Source of the DNA: Sthenelais limicola
Lineage: Eukaryota > Annelida > Polychaeta > Phyllodocida > Sigalionidae
DNA length: 64,000 bases
Assembly: GCA_942159475.1 (NCBI GenBank)
Contig: OW804094.1
Coordinates: 126,714,755-126,778,754, forward strand
Direction: 5' to 3'
Shown here: piece after piece, positions 38,901 through 49,296 of the stretch
How the letters are laid out: every line of letters starts with the position of its first letter
Numbering within the stretch: position 1 is the first letter of the stretch
Program-made: the position numbers and the translations under genes
Notes under the pieces: model-generated
What the model was told of the DNA's origin: nothing
What the model saw: the letters and a program-made list of their open reading frames with translations, nothing else
Database searches by the model: none

Positions 38901-40690
38901 GACCTTTCCCCCTCTTCCTCTCACACTTTAGGGCCGGTCAAATTTGTAACGAGGGGGGTCGAGATAAAGAACAGACATACGGTGAAACTTCATACTATGA
39001 TTTGCTGCTATTGGACTTGGTTTGTGAGAGAAAAATATATACACAAATGTTGATTGTTGGCTTCTTATAGCGTTTCTTTTTATAGGAAATATTTGAAATT
39101 GGATGGATATTTTAGTGACATATATTTATCATTCAATTAGATGGAAACATTTTTTTTGTAAATTGTATAAAGGAAAACAACACATCCTTAAACTTCAACA
39201 ATTGCTATTTTAATGTTGCTTGTATTGATACAGTAATTCATTTATTATTATAAATTGAGATGTTCTTACGTCAATACCTTATTCCATATATCAATTTAAA
39301 AATGGCTCTTATAATTATGCCATCCGATATCTGTTCTGTTGAGGATTTATTTTTTGATTGTCTGAAGAGATTTGTCCCTGAAGGTGGTATACAAGCAAGA
39401 TAAAGATTTTACCTGCTGGTGGCAAAACATGACCGAACCTCTAATGGTAATACGGGGGTAAAAACCTGGTGGTTTTGCACGCAGAAGTGAGTGGAAATTT
39501 CAGTGCATTGGATGCGGAAATGGCCAACCCAATGACACTGCCACCAAATCTTTGTGATCTCTGTTCGCATGAAAGTCGAAAAAACAAAGGAGAGCAATGG
39601 GAAGCTAATCGAATGATATGGAATATGCGGCTCATTTGAGGGAGACTGACTAACGCGTTTGAAGCCAGTTGAAGAGAGGTAAGGAGAGGGAGGGGGACTA
39701 TGACGGGTTTACCTCTTTCTCTCTCTCCTCCGTACCCGCTGACCTAGGCCAACGTTGCATGCCAAGCTGTAATATTTGCAAGCGTGTAATTTCGTACATA
39801 ATCACTTGGTGCATTATTTCCAATTGAGGTTATTAATGAAAAAAGGATATTTAACAGTCGACCCCGTCTCTTGTTGCTCGCAGGATACAATAATTGTAAA
39901 AACATACTTTTCTCTTCCCAATTTTCTCACAACTGGTTCCGTCTGTGCCAAATATATATTTGATGCTATGTGTCTATTAATATGGGATGTCAATCGGGGG
40001 CTGAGGGCACCAACTTAATTGGCCAGCATTCAATATGTATGTCTCCTACAATGGGGACATTTATATAATATAATATATATATTTTATATCATATATATCA
40101 TATGTATATATACACATGTATATATGAAATGATCTATGTCTAGACTTGTATAACAGCTAGGGTTCACAAGTTTTATAACTGCCCCTATGTGGCTATATTT
40201 TAAGGCCGCGGGCTCTGCGTGTAAATGTTTTGTCTAAACGATTGCTCTCTCCACCCTTCTGGTATTTAGTTTTGGATCAACACCCCCTGCCCGCGAGGTT
40301 TATCATGAATAAAATATGGAAAGTAAAAGCGGACATGATGGAAACCCTACATGCTTCTCGCAGTAAGAGGTCTACTTGCGATGGCAGAGGAATGATTGAG
40401 GTCTAAACAAAGTTTACTTTGTCCACGCGCTTCCATAGAAAATCGCTGATCTCTGGTACAGGGAGGAAATGGAATTGTTCGATGGTAGCTGCGGTCGTCA
40501 TCATTGGTTGCATATGGTAGGCCGGGACCAAGGTTAACCTGGCAGTCCCGCCGTCGCTTTTTAAGACTTAATGCCACCCACAATGTGTTTGAACTTGTCA
40601 ATATATGGCAATGGATGATGGATGTTCATGTATCGTATTATAATGGAAGAGAAATTCTCGTTATAATACGTCCCTTACGTATTGATAAAA
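35926..40690. other. Non-coding DNA; no supported gene
   Basis: No recognisable exon. An AT microsatellite-like patch (TATATA, ATATCAT) spans about 40060-40125. The 37.7-38.9 kb part is somewhat GC-richer and holds the TAC/GTA inverted-repeat patch described separately. Confidence 0.45.
38562..38631. repeat. GTA/TAC microsatellite with imperfect dyad
   Basis: The left half reads 'agtagtaggag...cagtaggag' and the right half 'ctactacttactactac...cctactaggcctac', so the two halves can pair imperfectly. It includes one TAGGCCTA palindrome at 38620. It is best read as a small microsatellite-derived hairpin. Confidence 0.6.
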
Positions 40691-40942
40691 AGTAGGGAGA
40701 GGGAGTATAGAGAAAGAATGGAGAGAGAGGGGGAGGGGAGAAAGTGGTATAAGGAGAGAAAGTGGTAGAGAGAAATAGGGGAAAGAGAAAGTAGGGTAGA
40801 GAGAAAGAATGAGCGAAAGTGAGAGAGATAGGGAGAGAGAGAGAGAGAGAAGGGGAGCGAGTGCGAGAGCGAGAGAGCAGGAGAATAGAGGGACAGAGAG
40901 AAGAGAAAGAGAGCGAGGGAGAAGGAAAGCGAGAGAGAGAGA

Positions 40943-40986
<44 letters not shown>

Positions 40987-41091
40987 GGGACAGACGGTGT
41001 GGTATAATAGAAAGAAAGCGGGGAGAGAAAGAGTGGTACAGAAACAGAGACAGAGAGTTAGACAGAGACAGATAGGCACAGGGAGAGAGAG
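40691..41091. repeat. Long GA-rich homopurine tract (~400 bp)
   Basis: The plus strand is almost entirely A and G for about 400 bases, with a perfect GA core at roughly 40947-40983. Apparent proteins in both directions (Arg/Glu-rich forward, Ser/Leu-rich reverse) are translations of the repeat. Confidence 0.95.
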
Positions 41092-42822
41092 TATACATAT
41101 TCACCGAATTGAAGTGTTGATAAGGTCTAATAGAACATGAAAGATTACGTGTTATTTTTTTTATCTTTGCCTTTATTCAATAACCTCAATACATAATACT
41201 TATCGCGAGGTCAATATCTCTGGTGGGTATGTATGAACTGAGGCGTAGTTCAATTTCTTACGATTTGAAAGATCAATTTAAAATATTATCAGTTTTAATA
41301 GGGCTCTTGACATTGGTTTTACATTGAACCTCTGTCACTCATATCAATCAATAGGCCTTGTTAAAAACACCATAACCTTTACGCCCTGAGTGGCTGTAAT
41401 ACCTGCACTATATTTATCCTTACCATTTATGGCAGGAAAGGAATGATACAATGTCATGTACATCTCACCGGCTGTGGATTTTGACAGATATTCATTTCGA
41501 TTATGCATTTTATTGCGTAATAAAAACTGTTATCTAATAATGCTAGATTAGGGAACATCCATTCCACTGATATCAAATTTAATGACAACCAAATGTTACT
41601 TGCCAGATGATAGCAATCGATGTTATGTAATATTATTACCAAACCGTTGTTAATAATCGTCGAACTTGCAACTATCTCTTTACTTTTATCCCAATGTATT
41701 ATTGGTGTTTTTTTCTGAACTAAATGGGAGGCATAACAAAGGCTGTTGTATTAAATTTATTTACTTTTTGCTTTTCTTTATAGCCCCCCAGGTGACTCAT
41801 TCACACTCCCTCCTATTTACTTTTCATAAAAGTGCCAGACCATAACCGAAACCAAAGGGAGCTAAAAGTACAATTCATCATCTGGGAGAGCCCCAACTGC
41901 TCCAATATTCATCAAATTTAGTTTAAAATAAATATTTGGTCTAAAAGGAGCTCGTGCATAAATAGAAAGGCGAGTAATATGGATGGATAGTGGTAGAAGA
42001 GATATGGGGCGTATCGCTATAGAGCAAATTGGATTCTTGTTAAATGAAAGCCAGAGAATATAGACTGGTTGAGTGCGATCAGGTTTTAGGAGTGATTAAT
42101 CGTGTCTCAGAGAATCGCATGGAACCTGGTGATTAATCCATTGTACCTGGAAATTGTTTCCCAGGTAAACACATGGAACGAGAGAAATATTTAATTGTGT
42201 TTGGTCATCCATCGAACGACCCTGCACTAATCTGTCCATATTTGAATGTTATCGTTTAAAGTACACTCTTCAACCCTGACCTCTATAGTTATGTTTGTCC
42301 GTTATCGGCCATGTTAAGAGGATTTTGAAACACCAGATCTGGTCAAGATAAAACTTTATGGGTGGTTTGTTTGTAATACTCGAAATGCAATAGATAACAT
42401 TTTTTCAAGTGTCAGATAATGCATTAAGCTTATTTGTGGAGAAAAAAATAACCTGCCTCGTACTTCTGAACTTTTCAAATCAAAATCCTTAGACTTCGGA
42501 CATTTGACTTGACATTCTCTTTAGTCTAAAAATATGAATGGCCTTAAAATGAGGGTTAATGTTATCTCTGATACAATAAGTGGTACTGGTATCTAAACTG
42601 AACACTATCAAAAAGAACAAAATTGACATTTAAATCAATGCAAGATTAGAAACATTTTGATTTATTGTATGGTGTGATTTCACAAGTCAAAGTTTCTTGT
42701 ACTTTTTACCTATGGAAAAAAGAAGTCAACGCTATTATTGACAAATTGCTCTTCTCCTCCCATAACTTGGCATAAAAGCGATAAAGTTTGCTCCATTTAG
42801 GATTTAAAACATCACCTGAAGA
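41092..42822. other. Non-coding AT-rich DNA
   Basis: No supported gene, repeat or RNA was seen in this stretch. Confidence 0.45.
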
Positions 42823-42977
42823 CCCTGCCCACACACAGCCGATTTATTACCCGATTGCCACCCGATTTTATGTTTTTGAAATAACATAAACCAGGATTGG
42901 AAATGAAATCCTAGGATTCATCGGAAGACCAAAATCGGGGGGCAATCGGGGGCCAAATCGTCTGTGGGTGGGCAGGG
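42823..42977. mobile_element. 155-bp MITE-like element with 47-bp inverted repeats
   Basis: Positions 42823-42869 and the reverse complement of 42931-42977 agree at 40 of 47 bases. Both begin CCCTGCCCAC and carry three evenly spaced CGATT words. The central ~60 bp contains a smaller dyad (GGATT...AATCC). The whole unit would fold into one long hairpin. I could not see a clear target-site duplication, so the superfamily is open. No protein is encoded. An alternative reading is a hairpin RNA precursor. Confidence 0.7.
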
Positions 42978-45900
42978 TTGACGAAGGGCAAGCAGTCAGA
43001 AATCTTGTAAAATAAAACGAGAAATGAGTAACAACACTTTAATTCACATTACTGACGAAATACCTACGTTCACCCCTGCCCCACCGATATACAGCAGCTT
43101 CCCCCGCATCTTACTTTTAAGGATTTTGCGCCGCGGTATAAAAGAGTTAAGTTAAAGGGGATGTGTCCTTTTGTGGCGCAAAGTTTTACTCTGGTCACTT
43201 CCTGATGTGCGATTGCCCGCTGTTCCATCAACCGATGATATTCACCTTGCCATTGCCCGGCTGCCAAAAGAAAATCCCCCTGTGCTGCTGTTTCCATAAT
43301 TTCCTGCTCGCCCCATTTATGTGTGTCCAGATGAAAAGGTCAGGGGTTTGCAAAGTGTCCAGCTAAGGTGCTGTCCCCCCCTTGCTCGGATGAGGACCTG
43401 TCCACTACCACTGCTTCAAGCCCCCAAGCTTTTAAGTCCATGATCCCCCAACTTTAATGCTGTTTTCCCCTGCCTGAGAAAAAATAGCTGTTCCACGGAC
43501 GAGGAAATGATTCGATTGCATTTCTTAGTCGGCGGCTGGTAAGCACTTGATTCATTGGTTTTTAGTTTATTGGAATATGGACAGAAGCCAGCAGGACTCG
43601 TCTCCCGCTGCCAGAAAATATGGATTCATTCTGATTGAAATGGAAAGAATTGCAATGGAATTCGCCACTGGAGAAATTTTGCGAGGACACTTCAATGAAT
43701 TATGACCTTGCCGAGATCATTGATTACAGCCTGAGTGCTTGGATATATGTGAATGTAATGCCCAAGGACGTTATCAAGTCTTAATTTATTACTTTTAATC
43801 GAACCATACCTACCCCTACTTTCCGCACACTTATACAATATCGTATCACGCAAATTGCAAAGACTAGAGACAAATTACCTGGGAATGAATAAATGAATGA
43901 TTGAATGAAGCCTTATATTTATAAATTCAATGACTCAAAATTCGATATAGACCTGCGATAACTAAATTTACAATTAATTCAAAGGAAACAAAATCTTTTT
44001 CTAAGGTTTGAGTTCAGCAATTATTGTTTAAAATTTTATTTTAGGCCTATATAATATTCAATAACTATCATGTGATCGTAATCATACCATCCTAATATTT
44101 TTTTTTTACTTTTTAAAATGGTTATAGGTATCGTTATACATTTTCCGATATTCGACATGTATTCCCTGCATCCCCTCGAGTTGCCTCGAAAAAAAAATCA
44201 TAATTTTGATTCAACTTACTACTTATCAGATAAGTCTCTCAAAATTGTAAAATTACTACCACTGCTGCTGTTATCCACTGTTCACTGGTGTCCTCCTAAG
44301 TGGGTATGAAAATGGCTAATAAAACTTTTTTTCCATTCTTCTCCGATTTAAATAGTGATATCAATGAATTGATACTGTTCCTTTCCCCTTAAATTCATGG
44401 CATTTTCTCTCAAATTTTTCATTATTTTTTTAGTTTTTGCTGTTCTACAGTGGCTGTTTGGGCTAAAAAGAATTGATAGGCAATGTTAGTCTCTTGATAT
44501 ACCAATATATAAAGCAGTGATATCCTAATCACACCTTTCCTTTCACTAAAGATTCCCTATTAAGTTTAAGAATATTAAAGAGAGCCATATTTAACATGGT
44601 AGGATTCTGGTGTACACCAAAATTCATTTTGTAGTTGATTTGATTTTACACCAAGAAGAATATTCTGGAACGCTTTAATATTCTATCATGGTCATTTTGT
44701 TTGGAAATGAACCACAAACTCTTTTTAATTTTCAGTTTTTGACCTAAGTTAGCTAGTAGTGTGTCTTTAGTTCACAAGGAAGTGTGGTCTAGTCTATTGT
44801 AAGAATACATTTTCAGTCTGACACATTCCCATTGTTAATTTATAAACATTAGACACCATTGATGTAAGAACTAGTTCACCAATTAACTCACATTCCCCTT
44901 TATGCGGGAACTAGGTTGAATGTTATTAAACCGCAATAATTTAATTTCACGGAAGACAGTGGAGTTTGGCGAGCAGAAATAATGTTTCCGGGCATGTGAC
45001 TTCGGAAGAACGAGCACCTTTTCAGAGTCATACGACCCTTTTGCCAAACTAAAATCTAATTCAATTCAAATAAAGTTCATTGTCTCCGCAACTCAGAAGT
45101 GCTTTTTATTTGTATTATACGAATGGGTATTGAATGCTGTGTCTTCGGCTACTTGAGTTTTTAGTAGGGCCGGTGGTATTCTGAGTCATAATGAAAAGGA
45201 TGCTGCTCTGGCTTACTTCCGTGGATCACATTTCCTCGATTCATTATGAGTAATATGATTGTCTCTATTTTTCTATCCAAAAAAACTCAATAATTGGATC
45301 CATTATGGGAAGTCGAAAGGGGCAATGTCCAGTCTGGCCATTTTAAAGTATTTATAACCTTAATTAAGGCCCACATCTTCTGACCTCTGACCCTCTATAT
45401 CGTCTCCTGTGGTGCGCGTTCGTGATGGAAAAATGTTAAGTTTTAGGCACATGATCAGAATGCATGTTACATGGAAAATTGGCAGCTGCGAAGATATTCA
45501 ATGCGTGGGACGATCCGAAGCACTAAGTGGATTCGTCAGCATTCATGGTTGTTTGGGGGGTGGGGGAGGGGGGAGGAAGAATTTTGCTCTTTATACAACA
45601 GAAGAATCTTGCCCAGTCGTCTCATATATTCCACTGATTCGATGAAACATGCTTGTCATGCCATGGCTTGAATTGTTCAGCCCCTGGTGAAAATTCCAAA
45701 TAAATGTTCTATTACTCTTTATTTTTCTCTCTCTCGAGATGTTTCTATTTCTTTTTAGTGTACACAGACGTGAATAATAGAATGTATGCGACGTTAAGAA
45801 ATAATTGCCTACCGCTGCTATTCGTGTTATAAATGTGTGGAACCTACAAAGTCTAAACTGGAGGATTTTATGTGCTTGACATTCGCCATAAAAGCCTGTC

Positions 45901-45985
45901 AATTTGTCTTCCTTAATTCTGTGCTCCGGAGATAAATTAGTGGAGGTGAAGTATGTGCTGGTCAGCTTTACATCCCTGGCCACCC
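42978..45985. other. Non-coding DNA; no supported gene
   Basis: AT-rich with short frames. There is a small imperfect AATG/ATGA microsatellite at 43881-43910 and a T-rich patch near 44098-44114. Nothing is recognisable as coding. Confidence 0.45.
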
Positions 45986-46170
45986 AGTCTAGGCTCACAA
46001 CTGAGAGAGTCCCTCCAAACTGAGGGAAAGCCTCTCGCTCCTCCAAACCGCAAAATGTCATTAGGATTCCAGTTGGACGCCTACTCCAGGGCCAGGAAAG
46101 CCATTAGCGCAGTAGCGTTCAATCACAGACATATCATTCTTATCTGATCTGAGAGGCCGTGAGCTTCGAT
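45986..46170 (+). mobile_element. Copy 1 of a 187-bp dispersed inverted-repeat element
   Basis: This segment aligns over its whole length, at very roughly 75-80 percent by eye, with 56645-56831 in the same orientation. Shared blocks include 'gtccctcc(a/g)aactgagg', 'ccgcaaaa', 'gaaagccattagcgcagtag' and 'ttcttatctgatc'. The left end keeps the terminal AGTCTAGGC. The right end is degraded ('gagcttcgat'). It has no coding capacity. Confidence 0.75.
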
Positions 46171-47998
46171 AGAATGCACAGTTAGAAGTACCATCTATTG
46201 TCTTACTCCGAGGTCCCAGTATCCCACCAACCATGTTCATTCAGACGGAGGACAATCATTTTCCTTATCTTGTCCTTATATCTGCCACCCAAAGCCAAAA
46301 TTGTGAATACCTTCGCACAAATATGCTATATCGTGTTTTATTTGCTTCTTGCTGAATTTTGTTACGCCCGTTTGGCTTTTACGGCCCTGACAACCTTGGA
46401 TCAACCCCAACCCCATGCTTCACAAAACGATTTCACATTCCCTCAGGAAAACACATAGGGAATTTTCATGTATGCCTTTACTTATGGCGTACTTTTTATA
46501 CTTTATCAGACCAGATGCTGGTCGGTTAGTCAACCAAGGAAATGATTAATTTGCTGCTCGACAGGTGGCCAGATTCCGAGCGAGGAGTTTGTTTAGTTCA
46601 ACTTCGTCGTGTATCTGTCTGTAAAACTCATGAACTGTCAGTTACTCATTTCTCCCATTTGCCAAACAAAACCAGCATGCTTCCCGAAAATATGTCTTCC
46701 ATATTCCCCTGAGATATTCGACGCAAAATTGAAAAGACTGGTGTCACGCTGTTTTCGAGACAAAAACAAATTAACGTTCCTGTCTCAGTTATCTTTGAAT
46801 GGCCGTACAACTATAGCACCACATGTGCATGCAATTGATGAATATCATGTTTAAGCATGTTTTATCTATGTGTAAAATACTTTACCTGCGCTCTGCAAGC
46901 TACATGATATATTATATACACCATTTCATGAAGTACTCTTTATCAACTCACGATGTCTATTCGCGGAATGGTGTCACCGATATTTTACATTTTCCAATAT
47001 TATTTTTAATACAGCATACGACATGATCTTTTTATCAATAAAGTATGAAAAATGCATGGAATTATTTAACAAAAATGTGGAGTTCAAGATTTATGAATTC
47101 AATACCGAGATTCATAAAGTTTAAATTAAGGATGCTTGCATGCGTTTGACCTCTGAGTCACTCCGAGGTTTGACCAAATTTAAATTTTATTGAGCCACTC
47201 TAGGGGCATGCTAATTTTCCCTTATTTGAATATAGTCTCGGCGAGTTGCATTATTTAATTTCGTGGGGCCCTCAAGTCTCCCAGTTTCAGATTCTGTTTT
47301 TATTGTGACCACATTTTACTACATTGTTTAAGATAACATGGGGTATTTTTGTAATCGTGACATAAAGTATTTGTAAATAATAACAACACAAAGACTGCGT
47401 TTACTGTGTAGGTATCGTATAATGTTACATAGTTTAAATTCAGCGGTAGACTTGGTAAATAATGCATTGTCTTATACGCCGTATTCCATATGGGATATGA
47501 GGACCCATATCTAATACGTATTTAATAACATTTAAGTATTTGAACACACGAGTCAGTTTATATGTTGAGAACAGCATTGATTGTATATCTTGTTGGTTTG
47601 ATGGGCGGCGACTATTGGGCCATGCTTGCGCCTGTTGCATTGTGCTAAAGTACAGAGCCCCCTCCCTCCTGCCTCCTCCATGGCTGGGTTAGATAGATGG
47701 GCTAGTGATATTCCTCTAGCATGGATGTACTAATGGGGTGAGTTATGACACGGAGGGTGTGTCCACATCCACTCCCACCACCACCACTACCGCTCAGGGT
47801 GGCGAGATGGGGACAGTGCTAGCGACGTCCAGTTTTCCTCGTGGCATAGAAATAGCCAACGGGTGCCTTATGATTGTGTGACCAGCCCGAGCCCTAGAAA
47901 AACACGCACACGCACCCTCTTCTCTCTAGCTAGCTACCACCCACGCAGCGGTCTCCTAACCTATCAAATGATTTCAAATTGTATTGTTTCTTGATTTT
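46171..47998. other. Non-coding DNA; no supported gene
   Basis: No recognisable exon or repeat. The sequence is AT-rich up to about 47.6 kb and GC-richer from 47.65 to 47.95 kb. Confidence 0.45.
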
Positions 47999-48028
47999 CA
48001 TCCCCCACCTCCCTCTGTCCCCCCCTCC

Positions 48029-48060
<32 letters not shown>

Positions 48061-48346
48061 CTCCTCTTCCTCCTCCTCCTCCTCCTCCCCCTCCCCCTCC
48101 TCCTCCTCCTACGCCTCTTCCTCCCCCTTCTTCCTACTCCTTTTCCCTTTTCCTCCCCTTACACCTTTTCCTCCCCCTTCCTCCCCTCCTTCTCCTCTTC
48201 CTCCCCCTCCACATCTTTCACCCCCTCCTTCTCCTCTTCCTCCATTCTTTCTCTTCCTCCTCCTCCTCTTCCTCTTCCTCCACCTCCTCCTCTTTCCCTT
48301 ACCACCTCTTCATTCTCCTTCTCTTCAACCCTTTCCCATTATCCCA
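47999..48346. repeat. CTC/CTT-rich pyrimidine tract (~350 bp)
   Basis: Nearly pure pyrimidine on the plus strand, mostly CTC and CTT triplets. Two overlapping frames read as poly-Pro/Leu and poly-Ser and are simple-sequence translations. It lies about 700 bp upstream of the candidate exon at 49.1 kb. Confidence 0.92.
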
Positions 48347-49051
48347 CCGTTCAGTGTTAGAGCCTCGAAATAACTCATTTAGAGAGTAGAAAAAGAGCCT
48401 ATCCATTTCTTTTTACATTGTTGAACCCAAGTGACAGTTTGTGTCACTCCGGCTTTAGTTATTTCATCGTTGGGTCATTCTCATTCAGCCAGTGACCTTT
48501 TTAGAAATAAATTATCAAAGCCTTGTTCCTCCTAATGAGATCTTTTGTTTGCCTCTAAACGACCTTACCTTTATGGATGTTTCCACTTTACAACCAGGCA
48601 AATAATTACACCCATCCCCTATTTCTTAAAAAGAAGTCACAAACGTCATCACAATTGTTTTTTGATGGCCAGGGACTTGGTTTGTTATTTGTGTCATCCC
48701 TCTGATATCCAATTGGATGTTTTGACAGTGGGAGAGAAACTCATAAATTTATCCTTATGCAAATGTTCCGCTTCCTCCATCTTCTCAATTATTCACTCTG
48801 CAGTGTAATACAATCCGAATACCTTTCGGCCATTATTACTTAACATATCAAGGTATTCATTACTGTCTAGTAGAGGGAATAAAAGACACTGATGTTGTTT
48901 ACTCCATTCAACTCGGAGGCAATGAAATTGGTTCCATTGTTATTTTCGCTCCTATGTATTTCAATTAATTACATTTTTGTCTCTTAAAAGAATGAATAGA
49001 ATCACGAATATGTATCGACAATCATGGATGTTTTGTATTGTGTACTTTCAG
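48347..49051. other. Non-coding DNA upstream of the candidate exon
   Basis: No gene or repeat is visible. If the acceptor at 49050-49051 is real, this stretch is the 3' end of an intron. The last 20 bases before the AG are T-rich ('ttttgtattgtgtacttt'). Confidence 0.4.
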
Positions 49052-49134
49052 AATGAATAGATGATACGATACTATCCAGACTCTGAGGGACACAACTGCC
49101 TGGACTTGACTATAGAGGGTTCGGGTATTTTACA
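49052..49134 (+). other. Putative splice acceptor and 5' UTR part of the exon
   Basis: A pyrimidine-rich run ending in 'gtgtactttcag' at 49051 is a good 3' splice site. The frame of the downstream ATG is closed by TGA at 49054 and again at 49084, so the sequence between the acceptor and the ATG can only be untranslated leader. This suggests that the gene has at least one upstream non-coding exon and that the promoter lies elsewhere. A weaker alternative acceptor ends at 49079. Confidence 0.4.
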
Positions 49135-49296
49135 ATGAATGACGACAGAGTGACCATGGCGGCAGATTCCACCCAGAAGGGGGAACCCAATAAACTGCAC
49201 GAAACCCCATTTCAGAAAAGAGCCAACAAACGTAAAAGGATTCTGCAAGAACGACGAGCCAAAAAGATGAGAAAGTCCCAAGCCAAGAAGCAAAAG
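49135..49296 (+). CDS. First coding exon of an unrecognised basic nuclear protein (partial)
   Basis: An ATG with A at -3 opens 54 codons that run directly into a splice donor, AAG/GTATGA at 49297, in phase 0. Reading on into the intron gives an immediate stop. A second in-frame ATG at 49156 sits in an ideal ACCATGG context, so translation may start at residue 8. Residues 1-23 are mixed and polar. Residues 28-54 hold 15 Lys or Arg out of 27, including KRANKRKR and RRAKKMRK, and look like a nuclear-localisation or nucleic-acid-binding segment. Codon choice and residue mix look protein-coding, unlike neighbouring frames. I do not recognise the family and see no domain. The rest of the protein must lie in later exons, probably beyond the window. 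It is the best gene evidence here but rests on one short exon. Confidence 0.55.

Noticed and set aside
40661..41104. Ser/Leu-rich minus frames and an Arg/Glu-rich plus frame
   Set aside because: GA repeat read in several frames; no non-repetitive domain.
45591..46061. 156-codon minus-strand frame sharing a short peptide with a frame near 56.6-56.7 kb
   Set aside because: The shared peptide comes from the repeated 187-bp element present at both places, not from a shared gene.
47979..48389. Overlapping poly-Pro and poly-Ser frames
   Set aside because: Simple CTC/CTT repeat translated in two frames.
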